Below, piece by piece: positions 8,651 through 18,310 of a stretch of DNA of 64,000 bases. A model generated the notes under the pieces. That model was not told where the DNA came from. It saw only the letters and a program-made list of their open reading frames with translations, and searched no databases. A program made the position numbers and the translations under genes. The stretch is from the NCBI GenBank assembly GCA_002291465.1, contig CP021238.1, positions 558,001 through 622,000 of the forward strand. Reading direction: 5' to 3'. The stretch comes from Mycobacterium lepraemurium. Lineage in GTDB: Bacteria; Actinomycetota; Actinomycetes; Mycobacteriales; Mycobacteriaceae. How positions within the stretch are numbered: the stretch's first letter is position 1; every line of letters starts with the position of its first letter.

Positions 8651-9553
8651 TTACCGGGGGAAGTTGTAGATGTCGGAATCGAAGTGGTTGTAGTCGGCGT
8701 AGCGCAGCAGCTGATAGAGCCGGCTGCGGTGCTGCATGCGGTCCAGCAGGCCGGATTGCGTTCCGGTATCGGCGATTTCGCGCAGCCCGGCCTCGACGGC
8801 GTGCATGGCCAGCCGCAGCGTGGTCACCGGGTAGATCACCACGTTGTAGCCGATGTCGGCGAGCCGGCCGGCGCTGAGCAACGGCGACTTGCCGAACTCG
8901 GTCATGTTGGCTAGCAGTGGCGTGTCGAGCGCAGCGCGGAATCGCTCGAATTCCGCGGGGCTCTGCAGCGCCTCGGTGAAGATCAGGTCTGCGCCCGCGT
9001 CGGCGTAGGCCCGGGCCCGTTCGATCGCGGCGGGCAGGCCCTCGATCGCGGCGGCGTCGGTGCGGGCGCAGACGACGAAGTTCGGGTCTCTGCGGGCCGA
9101 GACGGCGGCGCGGAGCCGTCGCACCATCTCGTCGACCGGCACCACCGCCTTGCCGTCGAGATGTCCGCAACGTTTCGGGTTTACCTGGTCCTCCAGGTGG
9201 CAGCCGGCCAGCCCAGCGTCCTCGAGCATCGTCACCGTGCGGGCGGCGTTCAGCGGTTCGCCGAACCCGGTGTCGGCGTCGATCAGGGTGGGCAGCTCGG
9301 TGACCGCGGCGATCTGGGCGCCGCGGCCGCTGACCTCGGTCAGGGTGGTCAGGCCGATGTCGGGCAGGCCGAGGTCGGCCGAGAGGGCGGCGCCGGACAC
9401 ATACACCCCGTCGAATCTGAGTTCGGCGACCAGCATGGCCACCAGCGGTGAGAAGGCACCCGGAAAGCGTTGCAGCCGGCCACTTTCCAGTCCGGCACTC
9501 AATTGCGCCCGCTTCTGTTCCGGGGAACGGGCGGCGCAGATCAGGTCACGCAT
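8651..9553 (-). CDS. prpB: 2-methylisocitrate lyase
   Basis: 300 residues with the isocitrate-lyase/PEP-mutase superfamily signature KRCGH at residues 127-131 (catalytic Cys129), preceded by the metal-binding DADTGFG and HLEDQ segments and followed by CARTDA. It cleaves 2-methylisocitrate to pyruvate and succinate. M. tuberculosis lacks a dedicated PrpB and uses isocitrate lyase instead, so this organism has a self-contained methylcitrate cycle. The start ATG overlaps the prpD stop (ATGA) and prpC follows after 11 bp, so it lies in the middle of the operon. Intact. Confidence 0.93.
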   Translation of the reverse strand: MRDLICAARSPEQKRAQLSAGLESGRLQRFPGAFSPLVAMLVAELRFDGVYVSGAALSADLGLPDIGLTTLTEVSGRGAQIAAVTELPTLIDADTGFGEPLNAARTVTMLEDAGLAGCHLEDQVNPKRCGHLDGKAVVPVDEMVRRLRAAVSARRDPNFVVCARTDAAAIEGLPAAIERARAYADAGADLIFTEALQSPAEFERFRAALDTPLLANMTEFGKSPLLSAGRLADIGYNVVIYPVTTLRLAMHAVEAGLREIADTGTQSGLLDRMQHRSRLYQLLRYADYNHFDSDIYNFPR

Positions 9554-11076
9554 CAGAAGATCCCGCCCGGAATCGCCGGGGCGGTGGCCAGCACCGCCGG
9601 ATCGACCACGATGTTGAGCTCACCCGCCTCGCCCGGCGGCAATGCGGGCAGGCCCTCGGCGACCGACAGGAACCGCTGCTGCTCGGCGTCGGTGACGACA
9701 CCCTCGGCCAGTTCGTGGAATTTGCCGACGTACTGCGTGCGTTCGAAAGGCCGGGCCCCCAACGGGTGAGCGTCGGCGACGGCGAGCTCGTCGACGATCA
9801 CCTCACCGCTTTTGAGGGTGACCACGGCGCGGGCCCCGAACGCCTTGTCGCTCGGGTCGGTGGAGTGGTAGCGCCGGGTCCACTCGGGGTCCTCGACGGT
9901 CGAGATCTTGCGCCACAGCTCGACGGTGTCGGGCCGGTGTGCGCGTTCGGGCGCGTAAGACCTTTCGTGGTGCCAGGTTCCGTCCTGCAGTGCGACCGCG
10001 AAGATGTACATCACCGAGTGGTCCAGCGTTTCCCGCGAGGCGTCCGGGTCGAATTTCTGCGGATCGCCCGCCCCGGTGCCGATCACGTAGTGGGTGTGAT
10101 GGCTGGTGTGCAGCACGATCGTGGCGATCTGATTCAGATCGCCGATGCGCTCCCGCATCCGGCGGGCCAGATCGATCAGCGCCTGGCTCTGGTATTCGGC
10201 CGACTGCTCCTTGGTGTAGCTGTCCAGGATGGCGCGCTTGGGCTCACCGGGCTCGGGCAGCGGGACCCGATAGGTGTGCTCGGGACCCGACAGCAGCCAG
10301 GCGATCACACCGTCCTCGCCCTCCCAAATCGGTGCGGGCGCACCCTCTTTCCGCATGGTGCGGTCGACCGCCTCGATGGCGACCTTGCCGGCCCAGGCCG
10401 GCGCGTACGCCTTCCAGCTGGAGATCAGGCCCTTGCGCGACTGCCGGGTGGACGTCGTCAGGTGCAACGCCTGCCCGATTGCCTGATAGATGGTCTCGGG
10501 GTCCAGCCGCAACATGGTGCCCAGGCCGGCGGCTACCGACGGGCCCAGATGCGCGACGTGGTCGATCTTGTGCTCGTGCAAGCAGATTCCCCGGGCCAGG
10601 TCGATCTGGATCTCGTAACCGGTGACGATGCCGCGGATCAGGTCGGCGCCGCCGACCCCCAGGTGCTGGGCGACGGCCACCAGGGCGGGAATGTTGTCGC
10701 CGGGATGCGAATACTCGGCGGCCAGAAACGTGTCGTGGAAATCCAATTCGCGCACCGCGACCCCGTTGGCCCAGGCCGCCCACTCCGGGGAGTAGGCGCC
10801 CCGGATCCCGAAAACTTTGGCGCCCTTGGCCGCTGCGGGATGCGCGTGCGCCTGAGCCCGCGCGACGGTCACCGGGCGCCGGAGCACCGAGGCGGCCGAC
10901 ACCGCCGCGTTGTCGATGACGCGGTTGATCACCATCGCCTCGGTCTCCGCCGGCACTGCGACCGGGTCGGCCGCGACCTCAGCGATCTTCCACGCCAGGT
11001 GCTCGCTGCGGGGGAAATCCTCGGCGCTGCGCCGGGTTCGAACGTCATGGATGCGCATAAACCGCACCCTACGCAC
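9553..11076 (-). CDS. prpD: 2-methylcitrate dehydratase
   Basis: 507 residues, the usual MmgE/PrpD length. Family segments visible include [18 protein letters not shown] near the start, [34 protein letters not shown] (with the conserved HPGDN), and [18 protein letters not shown]. It dehydrates 2-methylcitrate to 2-methyl-cis-aconitate. It is the first gene of the prpD-prpB-prpC-pca operon and is divergent from prpR, with about 100 bp between them. An aconitase encoded elsewhere would do the rehydration step. Intact. Confidence 0.94.
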   Translation of the reverse strand: MRRVRFMRIHDVRTRRSAEDFPRSEHLAWKIAEVAADPVAVPAETEAMVINRVIDNAAVSAASVLRRPVTVARAQAHAHPAAAKGAKVFGIRGAYSPEWAAWANGVAVRELDFHDTFLAAEYSHPGDNIPALVAVAQHLGVGGADLIRGIVTGYEIQIDLARGICLHEHKIDHVAHLGPSVAAGLGTMLRLDPETIYQAIGQALHLTTSTRQSRKGLISSWKAYAPAWAGKVAIEAVDRTMRKEGAPAPIWEGEDGVIAWLLSGPEHTYRVPLPEPGEPKRAILDSYTKEQSAEYQSQALIDLARRMRERIGDLNQIATIVLHTSHHTHYVIGTGAGDPQKFDPDASRETLDHSVMYIFAVALQDGTWHHERSYAPERAHRPDTVELWRKISTVEDPEWTRRYHSTDPSDKAFGARAVVTLKSGEVIVDELAVADAHPLGARPFERTQYVGKFHELAEGVVTDAEQQRFLSVAEGLPALPPGEAGELNIVVDPAVLATAPAIPGGIF

Positions 11077-11135
11077 CCGGCTTAATACGGTAAATGCCCT
11101 GTAAAAGCGTAATTTTGCGTCCTTGCCCGACTTTT

Positions 11136-11153
11136 TTTGCGAACTTTGTGAAA
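11136..11153. promoter_or_regulatory. Possible PrpR/RamB-type binding sites in the prpD-prpR intergenic region
   Basis: The ~100-bp divergent region holds two adjacent half-site-like words, TTTGCGAA (11136-11143) and TTTGTGAAA (11145-11153). They resemble the TTTGCAAA-type boxes reported for the mycobacterial regulators PrpR and RamB, which have the same domain plan as the neighbouring gene. The assignment is by resemblance and position only. Confidence 0.4.
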
Positions 11154-11177
11154 GGCGCTGGGCGTAGGGTGGTGCGG

Positions 11178-12602
11178 GTGGCGAAGACGTTCGCCGGGGC
11201 GCGGCTGCGTCGATTGCGCGAGGAGCAGGGGCTGACCCAGGTGGCGCTGGCGCGCGTCCTGGGGCTGTCGACCAGTTACGTCAACCAGTTGGAAAACGAC
11301 CAGCGCCCGATCACCGTCCCGGTGCTGCTCACCCTGACCGAGCGTTTCGATCTGCCCACCCAGTACTTCGTGCCGGACTCCGACGCCCGCCTGATCGCCG
11401 ACCTGCGGGAGGTGCTCGCCGAAACGCCCGCGACGCCTGGGCAGGTCGAGGAGCTGGTCGCGCGCATGCCGGCGATCGGTCAGACCCTGATCAATCTGCA
11501 CCGGCGGCTGCACGACACCACCGCCGATCTCGAAGCCCTGTACAGCCGCGCCAATCTGGACATCTCGGACACGCCGGGGCTTCCGCATCAGCCGATGCCG
11601 TTCGAGGAGGTGCGGGACTTCTTCTACGACCGCAAGAACTACATCGGCGAACTGGACGTGGCCGCCGAGGAAATGTTCGACCACAACCGGTTGCGAATCG
11701 GCGGGCTCGACGGCCAGCTCGCCCAACTGCTCGGCGAGCAGCTGGGCGTGGCGGTGGTGATCGACGACGGCCAGCTGCTGGCCCCGAACTCCAAGCGCCT
11801 GTTCGACCCCGAGTCGAAAACGGTCTACCTGGCCCGCTGGCTGCACCCCGGTCAGCGTGCCTTTCAATTGGCCACCCAGATCGCCCTGCTCACCCAGCCG
11901 GGATTGATCAGCGCGATCATCGCCGGCGACGATCAGCTCAGCGACGATGCCCGCGGTGTGGCCCGCATCGGGCTGGCCAACCATTTCGCCGGCGCCCTGC
12001 TGTTGCCCTACCGCAGATTCCTCGACGCGGCCGAGCGCGTCCGTTACGACATCGACCAGCTGTCAAGGAGATTCGAGGTGGGCTTCGAAACCGTCTGCCA
12101 TCGGCTGTCCACGCTGCAACGCCCGAACGCCCGCGGGGTGCCGTTCATCTTCGTGCGCACCGACAGCGCCGGCAACATCTCGAAACGCCAGTCCGCCACC
12201 GCTTTTCACTTCTCCCGGGTCGGCGGGAGCTGCCCGTTGTGGGTGGTGCACCACGCGTTTTCCCGGCCCGGCCAGTTTTTGACCCAGGTCTCGCAGATGC
12301 CCGACGATCGCACCTATTTCTGGATCGCCCGCACCACCAGCGGCGAGCCGAGCCGTTACCTCGGCCCGCACAAGAGCTTCGCCATCGGGCTGGGTTGCGA
12401 CGTGGACCACGCGGACAAACTGATTTACTCCGTCGGCATCGATCTGCGCGACACCGAGTCGATCGTGCCGATCGGCGCCGGGTGCAAGATCTGCGATCGG
12501 GCGGCCTGCCCGCAACGCGCCTTCCCCTACCTCGGCCGCCCGGTCTCCGTCGACCCGCACCGCAGCACCGACCTGCCCTACCCACCCGCGATCACGCCCT
12601 GA
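11178..12602 (+). CDS. prpR: PrpR, XRE-family acyl-CoA-responsive regulator of the methylcitrate cycle
   Basis: 474 residues from the GTG at 11178 (protein start [20 protein letters not shown]); another GTG two codons upstream is possible. Residues about 5-60 are a Cro/C1-type helix-turn-helix with [20 protein letters not shown]. The middle has the short-chain fatty-acyl regulator region ([14 protein letters not shown]). The C-terminal domain contains four cysteines, including [16 protein letters not shown], matching the Fe-S cluster domain of PrpR/RamB proteins. It is divergent from prpD, as in other mycobacteria, and probably activates the prp operon on propionyl-CoA. The 3' end overlaps the convergent kinase pseudogene by 11 bp. 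Intact. Confidence 0.92.
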   Translation: MAKTFAGARLRRLREEQGLTQVALARVLGLSTSYVNQLENDQRPITVPVLLTLTERFDLPTQYFVPDSDARLIADLREVLAETPATPGQVEELVARMPAIGQTLINLHRRLHDTTADLEALYSRANLDISDTPGLPHQPMPFEEVRDFFYDRKNYIGELDVAAEEMFDHNRLRIGGLDGQLAQLLGEQLGVAVVIDDGQLLAPNSKRLFDPESKTVYLARWLHPGQRAFQLATQIALLTQPGLISAIIAGDDQLSDDARGVARIGLANHFAGALLLPYRRFLDAAERVRYDIDQLSRRFEVGFETVCHRLSTLQRPNARGVPFIFVRTDSAGNISKRQSATAFHFSRVGGSCPLWVVHHAFSRPGQFLTQVSQMPDDRTYFWIARTTSGEPSRYLGPHKSFAIGLGCDVDHADKLIYSVGIDLRDTESIVPIGAGCKICDRAACPQRAFPYLGRPVSVDPHRSTDLPYPPAITP

Positions 12603-13469
12603 GCCCGGTCAGGTCGGGCCGCCCGCCCAGGCGCTGAACCGTGGCCTCGACGGCCGCGGCCGCCCGCCGACCCGCCTCCCGCGGTGCGGCGCCTTCCCGC
12701 AGGGCGGCGACCAGCCCGGCGACGAACGCGTCACCGGCGCCGGTGGGATCCACCACTTCCACGTCGGCGAACTCGAAAAGCTCGCTGCCGCCACGCCACG
12801 TCAGCAGGTCGCCCACGGCGGGAACCGCCAGCGCGACCAGCTCCGGGCCGCCGCTCAGCAGATGGTTGGCCAGCTCGAAGGCCTGTTCCACCGTGGTGAT
12901 TTCGGTGCCCGCGATGATCGACGCCTCGGTGGCATCGGCCCGCAGCACGTCCAGCGTCGCCAGCGGATCGGGCCCGAACCTGCGGGGCGGGCACGCCGTC
13001 GGCCACCACCCGCAGTCCCCGCTGCCGCGCGCGTTGGGCGGCTTCCAAAGCGGTGGCGGCCGGCTGCTGCAGCTGAATGGAGACGGTGTCGGCGGTGTCG
13101 AACAGCGACTCGACCGGTTCAGGTCGGCGACCCGAACCAGCGAACTGTCCGGCACGTCTTCGAGCAGCATGCGTTCCGGCGGCGCGGCGACCACGTCGAC
13201 CAGCAGCGCGGTGGTGCCGCGCCGCGCCACTCCGCTGACGTCGATGCCGTCGCGCTGCGCCTGCTGCAGGATCGACGTGCCGGCGTGGTCGTCGCCCACC
13301 ACCCCGATCAGCGCCACCGGCACACCCAGTTGCGCCAGCCCGACGGCCTGGTTGGCGCCCTTGCCGCTGAGCAGCTCCTCGCGCGCCGCAGCACGGTGGC
13401 GGACTCGCCGGCCGTCGGCGGCCGGTCGGTGCGCAGCACCAGGTCGCGCCCGATCTGACCGATCACCAT
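12592..13469 (-). pseudogene. PfkB/ribokinase-family sugar kinase with three frameshifts
   Basis: The likely start is the ATG at 13469 (MVIGQIGRDLVLRTDRPP). Near 13380 one base is lost and the frame moves to EELLSGKGANQAVGLAQLG, the ribokinase substrate-binding GKGANQA signature. Around 13105 the frame is lost again; the expected LFDTADTVSIQLQQPAA and ARQRGLRVVADGVPAP lie in another frame until about 12985. After that the normal frame resumes with DATEASIIAGTEI and the PfkB signature VVDPTGAGDAFVAGLVAAL, including the catalytic Asp in GAGDAF. Three indels make it a pseudogene of a ribokinase-like enzyme (about 290 residues when whole). It is convergent with prpR and divergent from the next dehydrogenase pseudogene. 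Confidence 0.85.
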
Positions 13470-13581
13470 CACACCCAAGACTACACAGTGCCCGCTTTCG
13501 GCGCGCCGAACACCTGCGGTCCCTTGACGGGACCGCCGCGGTGATGGTCCAGTGAGCCATGCATCGGATCGTGGACACGGC

Positions 13582-14542
13582 GTGCCCAGGCTAGCGATTC
13601 TCGACGACTACGCCGGGGTGGCGCTGCAGGTCGACGACTGGTCGCGGGTGCAAAAGCGGTGCGACATCACCGTTTTCGACGAGGACCTGTCCGAGCAGCA
13701 GGCGGTGGACGCGCTGCGGCCGTTCGAGGTGATGTGCACCATGCGCGAGCGGCTGCCCCACCTGCTGCTGCTCACCATCGTCGGCCGGCAGCTGCCCAAC
13801 CTGGACATGGCCGCGGCCACCGGGCACGGGATCGCGGTGGCCCGGTCCGAGTTCGCCCACCCCCGGTTCGCCGCCCTGCGCGACGCGACACCGGAACTGG
13901 CCTGGGGGCTGATGATCGCGACGGTGCGTCACCTGGCCGACGAGCACCGGCAGATGCGGGCCGGCGGCTGGCAACGCACGGCGGGAATGACGTTGTCCGG
14001 CAAAACGCTCGGGCTGCTGGGCCTGGGCCGAGTGGGCAGCCGGATGGCCGGATTCGCCGCCGCGTTCGGCATGGAAGTCATTGCGTGTAGCCAGAATCTG
14101 ACCGACGACGCCGCCGCCGCGGTGTGGGGCCCGGCGGGTGTCGAAGGCCGCCCTGTTCGAGTCCGCCGACGTGGCCTCCATCCACCTGGTGCTCTCCGAG
14201 CGCACCCGGGGCCTGGTCGGCGAACCCGAGCTGGCGCTGATGAAACCGTCGGCGTATCTGATCAACACCTCGCGAGGCCCGATCGTCGACGAGCCCGTCC
14301 TGATCGCCGCGCTGACAGCCGGGCGCATCGTCGGTGCTGGGCTGGACGTGTACGACGGCGAGCCGCTGCCCGGTGATCACCCGTTGCGGTCCCTGCCGAA
14401 CGTGACCCTGTCACCCCACCTGGGATACGTCACCCGTGAGATGCTCGGCGCGTTCTACGCCGACACCGTCGAATCCGTGCTGGCCTGGCTGGACGGCACC
14501 CCGATCCGGATCGCCAATCCCAAGGTGCTGCAACGAGATTGA
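13582..14542 (+). pseudogene. D-2-hydroxyacid dehydrogenase, frameshifted
   Basis: The GTG at 13582 gives the family start RLAILDDYAGVAL. The NAD-binding signature GKTLGLLGLGRVGSRMAGFA is present, followed by a frameshift near 14140: the continuation KAALFESADVASIHLVLSER, INTSRGPIVDEPVL, GAGLDVYDGEPLP and LSPHLGYVTREMLG (with the catalytic His) lies one frame over. The region after TMRER is also about 8 residues shorter than in relatives, pointing to an in-frame deletion. It would have been an enzyme of about 320 residues in the D-isomer 2-hydroxyacid dehydrogenase family. The substrate is unknown. I treat it as a pseudogene because two lesions are visible. Confidence 0.8.
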
Positions 14543-14548
14543 GCGAGC

Positions 14549-14960
14549 TCATTTCCGCCTCCAGTGCGGACTTTTGACGGCCTTGAGCGCTTCGGCGACG
14601 TAGCGGTCCAGCGGCCACCGTCGCCCGGACTGGAGCACCCACTGCTGAAAGCCGAAATCCGCGGCGGCGAAGGCCAGTTGGACCAGCAGGCCGGGGCGGA
14701 TGTCGGTGTGGGGGTCGACCCGCATCCGGTCGGCGATGAGCTTGGTGGCGCGTTCCTTGTCGGCGGGCCGGTGCACGGTCACCTTGTCCAGCAGGCCGGG
14801 GGCCACCAGCAGGGCCTGACGCCACTCCTCGGTGTCGGCCGGCTCGAACGAGCGGGTGCGGGTGATGATGGCGTTGATCAGCGCGACGTCGGGTGATTCG
14901 CCGGCCGGGCGGCCCTCGAGGAGATGGACGATCGCCGCGCCGCCGTAGCGCACCGGCGCG
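14549..14960 (-). pseudogene. TetR-family regulator, C-terminal remnant
   Basis: About 134 residues of the ligand-binding half of a TetR/AcrR regulator remain (segments DVALINAIITRTRSFEPAD, HRPADKERATKLIADRM, LLVQLAFAAADFGFQQWV, ending KSPHWRRK). The N-terminal DNA-binding domain is gone. At about 14955 the homology stops and unrelated opposite-strand sequence of a GH172 gene begins, so a deletion joined the two genes. The reading frame happens to stay open upstream, but that part is not TetR-like. Confidence 0.7.
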
Positions 14961-14974
14961 AGCTCGGCCCCACC

Positions 14975-16101
14975 CCGGTGCGATCGCTGATGTTCGCCAC
15001 CTTTCCGCAACCCGATGGATCGATGGCGCTGTGGTGTTGGTGGCCAATGCCTTTCGCGCGCTCGGTGCGGGTGAGCCTGGCCAACACCGGCGCCGGGCCG
15101 GTCTCCGGGATGGCCGCGGAGGTGACGACGACTCCGGATGCCCGGTGGGCGGGCGCGCTGGCGAGCGGCCGGGCCGGCTACTTCACCGCGCTCCCACGCC
15201 GGCCCGACGATCCTCGGGCAGGACTGGCCGTTCGCGGACGAACAGGGTCGCGGCAAGTTCGTCGGCGTCAGCCAGACCATCCGTGGCCAACGGACCCGAA
15301 CGGCGTTCAGCGACAACGCCCCCTACTTCCTGGAAGGGGCCGAGCGGGCCTACACCGACGGCGCCGCCTCCCCGCAGTGGTACGGCACCGGAACCGAGGA
15401 CCTCTACGAGGGCGGCTGGTACTTCAAGGACGGCACGCATTTCAGCGATCCGCTCAACGGCCAACCCGACCAATGCACGGCCGCCGCCGGGTGCGCCGAC
15501 TACTGCGTCGCCGTGTACCGGATCATGCCGGCCGAGGCGATCGGCTATCACTCGGCGATCCGATTCGGCATCGAACACGGCAAACGCAACATGGTCGAAC
15601 CGGATTACAGCTCAACCGTATTCCTTTACACCTAGCCGGACGCCGGGCTGACCGGCACCGACGACGTCAACCCGACCGATCCGCTCAGCCGGGCCCTGCA
15701 CGGCTACACCGACACCGACGCGATCGACCAGCTGCTGGTCAGCGAGTACGAGGGCACCGAAGACACCCGCCCGGTCGCCGGCACCGTGCGCAGCGCCCAG
15801 GGGACGATCACCTTCCATGTGCAGTTCGATCCGGACAACCACGGCGTCCTGCTGCGCCGCAGCGGCGACCAGGCCAACGGGTTCCAATCGGCCGACGTCG
15901 CGATCGACGGCGCTCCCGTCGGCAACTGGTTTCAACCGCGCCAACCCTTTTCACCGCTGGCTGGACGACACCTATCTGGTCCCGGGATCGGTCACCGCGG
16001 GCAAGGCGGAACTGACGGTCACGCTGACGCCCACCGCCGGCTCACCGCCCTGGACGGCCAGCCGCTACCACGTCGACGCGCTCATCGGGCCGTCCGGCTA
16101 G
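14975..16101 (+). pseudogene. GH172 (DUF2961) glycoside hydrolase remnant, probable exo-D-arabinofuranosidase
   Basis: Fragments of a DUF2961/GH172 protein are spread over several frames. They begin at MFATFPQPDG and PMPFARSVRVSLANTG, shift near 15200 to GPTILGQDWPFADEQG and the family hallmark WYGTGTEDLYEGGWYFKDG, and hit an in-frame TAG at 15633-15635 after EPDYSSTVFLYT. They go on with YEGTEDTRP and [16 protein letters not shown] and shift again near 15940 to [15 protein letters not shown]. The N-terminal region is missing at the deletion junction with the TetR remnant. GH172 enzymes from mycobacteria and gut bacteria release D-arabinofuranose from arabinan. With one deletion, one nonsense codon and two frameshifts it cannot be functional. 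Confidence 0.8.
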
Positions 16102-16875
16102 AGGGCGGCGCGCCAGCACACCGATGAACGCGCCCACCAGCCCGCCGATCGGCGCCATCGACGCCGCCCCGGCCAGCAGCAGATAGCCGAACGTGGCACC
16201 GACGCACAGCAAGGCCAGGTGGACGGGCGTCCAGGTGGCTGTGGACCGCAGCCGGAACGGCAGGCCGATGCCGAGCAGCAGCGCCACCACGTGGCCGACG
16301 GCGGTGAAGTCCGCACCCACCGTCGCCACCACCGCCGTGCCCAACCACCAACCCGCCCACACGCCGCGCCAGCGCACCGGCAGCGCCGCGGTGATGGCGC
16401 CGAGCACGCACATCGCGCCGTAGCTGATCCCCACGTCGCTGGCGCGGGCCACCGAGGCCGGGAGCATGCCGGATTCGATGGCGGCGACCAGCCCGACCGC
16501 CACGATCATCGTGGCGCCGATGTGGCCGACCGCGAAGGCGACCAGCAGCCCCTTGCCCCGCCACAGCAGCTCGCCCAGCGCCAACAAGCAGACCAGGCCG
16601 GGTAGCCAGAAGAACAGCTCACCGCCGTCGTCGACGAACGCGCTGCCGATCAAGGTGCCCAGCTGGCCCCGCCCGAGGTTGTGCACGTTGGTGCTGATCC
16701 GGCTGACGGTGACCTGGCGGGCGTGCGGCCCCAGCGCCGCCAGGACCAGATAGACCACCAGCAGCGCGGCCGCGTACGCGGCGGTGGCCCGCAACGAACC
16801 CGGGTCGGGCAGCGTGGACCGGCGCGGTAGTGCACCCCGCGGCGCGGCGCCGCCGGTGAACTCGACGGCCGTCAT
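16042..16875 (-). CDS. Rhomboid-like multipass membrane protein
   Basis: 277 residues from the ATG at 16875. About six or seven hydrophobic segments can be seen (for example [81 protein letters not shown]). The loop [20 protein letters not shown] resembles the early rhomboid loop; GISYG gives a possible GxSx nucleophile motif and GHVVALLLG a possible catalytic His. These are weak matches to intramembrane serine proteases, so activity is uncertain. The last 60 bp overlap the end of the convergent GH172 remnant, and the final residues ([16 protein letters not shown]) may be read-through after the upstream deletion. Confidence 0.6.
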   Translation of the reverse strand: MTAVEFTGGAAPRGALPRRSTLPDPGSLRATAAYAAALLVVYLVLAALGPHARQVTVSRISTNVHNLGRGQLGTLIGSAFVDDGGELFFWLPGLVCLLALGELLWRGKGLLVAFAVGHIGATMIVAVGLVAAIESGMLPASVARASDVGISYGAMCVLGAITAALPVRWRGVWAGWWLGTAVVATVGADFTAVGHVVALLLGIGLPFRLRSTATWTPVHLALLCVGATFGYLLLAGAASMAPIGGLVGAFIGVLARRPLAGRPDERVDVVAAGRPGR

Positions 16876-16977
16876 GCCTGTTACGGTGCCGGTCGGAGCC
16901 GGCCGGTGCCTCGTTCTTAACGAAGCCTTCACACCGATGCCGCAAATCTTCACGGATCGGCGCCCGCCCGCGGCGTC

Positions 16978-17007
16978 TTGACGGACTCGACGCGATACTG
17001 CTAGACA
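16978..17007 (+). promoter_or_regulatory. Possible sigma-A promoter of the P450 unit
   Basis: TTGACG at 16978-16983 is followed, 18 bp later, by TAGACA at 17002-17007, which fits a mycobacterial -10 of the TANNNT kind except at its last base. It lies just upstream of a 16-bp palindrome and the P450 gene. Confidence 0.35.
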
Positions 17008-17024
17008 TGGCCTGCGCCACAAAT

Positions 17025-17040
17025 TTGGGCGATCGCCCAA
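17025..17040. promoter_or_regulatory. Perfect 16-bp palindrome, probable operator
   Basis: TTGGGCGATCGCCCAA is perfectly self-complementary. It sits just downstream of the putative -10 and 23 bp before the SDR stub and P450, the position of a repressor operator. The regulator is unknown; the TetR gene downstream of the P450 is one candidate. Confidence 0.45.
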
Positions 17041-17062
17041 CATCCGATCGGTGGAGGCTGGC

Positions 17063-17107
17063 ATGGGCCGGCTGGATGGCAAGGTCAATAAGGAAATGCA
17101 TCGATGA
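17063..17107 (+). pseudogene. N-terminal stub of a short-chain dehydrogenase, now a 14-codon leader
   Basis: ATG at 17063, with GGAGG nearby upstream, encodes MGRLDGKV, the standard opening of SDR dehydrogenases (MGRLDGKV-[AV]-ITG). After eight codons homology stops, the frame reads NKEMHR, and it ends in a TGA overlapping the P450 ATG (ATGA). The simplest reading is that nearly the whole SDR gene was deleted, leaving its ribosome binding site and start as a leader that couples translation to the P450. Confidence 0.55.
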
Positions 17108-18306
17108 CCGTCGCGAACGACACGGCCGTGTACTACGACCCCTACGACATCGGTACCATCACCGACCCCTACCCGACGTACGCGCGGCTGCGCGAAGAGG
17201 TGCCGATCTACTACAACGAGCGGTACGACTTCTGGGTGCTGTCACGGCATTCCGATGTGGAACGGGCGCTGGCGAACTGGCAGGTGTTCTCCAACCTCCG
17301 CAGCGACATCCTGGAGCTGATCCAGTCGAAGTTCGACATGCCCGGCGGCGTCATGATGTTCCAGGACCCGCCCGAGCACACCGTGCTGCGCGGCCTGATG
17401 TCGCGGGTGCTCACCCCGCGCCGGATGGCCGCGCTGGAAGACCAGATCCGGCAATACTGCATCCGGTGCCTGGATCCGCTGGTCGGCTCCTCGAGCTTCG
17501 ACATCATCGCCGAGCTGGCGTCGATGATGCCGATGCGGGTGATCGGGATGTTGTTGGGAATCCCTGAGTCCGAACAGGTTTCGGTGCGCGACGCCAACGA
17601 CGCCAACCTGCGCACCAAGCCGGGTGCGCCGCTGCGGGTCGCTGACGCCGACTCCATCGCCGACGGCCGGATCTATGCCGACTACGTCGAATGGCGATCC
17701 AAGAATCCCTCCGACGACCTGATGACGACACTACTCAACGTCGAGTTCGACGACGAGGACGGGGTGCGGCGCAAGCTGACCCGCAAGGAGGTGCTGCACT
17801 ACACCCAGGTGGTCGCCGGCGCGGGCAACGAGACCACTGGCCGGCTGATCGGCTGGCTGGCAAAGGTTCTCGCCGAACACCCCGACCAGCGCCGCGAGGT
17901 CTACCGGGATCGGTCCCTGCTGACCCGCACCGTCGACGAAACGCTGCGCTTCGAACCCACCGGGCCGCACGTCGCCCGCTGGATGGCGGCCGATTTCGAG
18001 TGCTACGGCACCACCGTCCCGGCCGGCAGCGCCATGCTGCTGCTGTTCGGCGCCGCCAACCGTGACCCGCGCCGCTACACCGACCCGGACACCTTCAACA
18101 TCCACCGGGACAACATCTCGCACATCACCTTCGGCAAGGGCGTGCACTACTGCCTGGGGGCCAACCTGGCCCGGCTGGAGGGTCGGGTGGCGCTGGACGA
18201 GCTGCTCAACCGATGGCCCGAATGGGACATCGATTACGACACAGCGCAATTGGCGTCGACGTCGACCGTGCGGGGCTGGGAGCGGCTGCGGATCGTGGTG
18301 CCCTGA
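17104..18306 (+). CDS. Cytochrome P450
   Basis: 400 residues, normal for bacterial soluble P450s. The I-helix motif AGAGNETTGRLIGW carries the oxygen-binding Ala/Gly-Asn-Glu-Thr; ExxR is present in DETLRFEP; and the heme loop FGKGVHYCLGANLAR has the thiolate Cys350. The N-terminal part (ITDPYPTYARLREEVPIYYN) is typical of mycobacterial CYPs acting on lipids or steroids, but the substrate cannot be told from sequence. It probably uses the ribosome binding site of the SDR stub just upstream. A TetR regulator lies convergent downstream. Intact. Confidence 0.92.
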   Translation: MTVANDTAVYYDPYDIGTITDPYPTYARLREEVPIYYNERYDFWVLSRHSDVERALANWQVFSNLRSDILELIQSKFDMPGGVMMFQDPPEHTVLRGLMSRVLTPRRMAALEDQIRQYCIRCLDPLVGSSSFDIIAELASMMPMRVIGMLLGIPESEQVSVRDANDANLRTKPGAPLRVADADSIADGRIYADYVEWRSKNPSDDLMTTLLNVEFDDEDGVRRKLTRKEVLHYTQVVAGAGNETTGRLIGWLAKVLAEHPDQRREVYRDRSLLTRTVDETLRFEPTGPHVARWMAADFECYGTTVPAGSAMLLLFGAANRDPRRYTDPDTFNIHRDNISHITFGKGVHYCLGANLARLEGRVALDELLNRWPEWDIDYDTAQLASTSTVRGWERLRIVVP

Positions 18307-18310
18307 ACCG

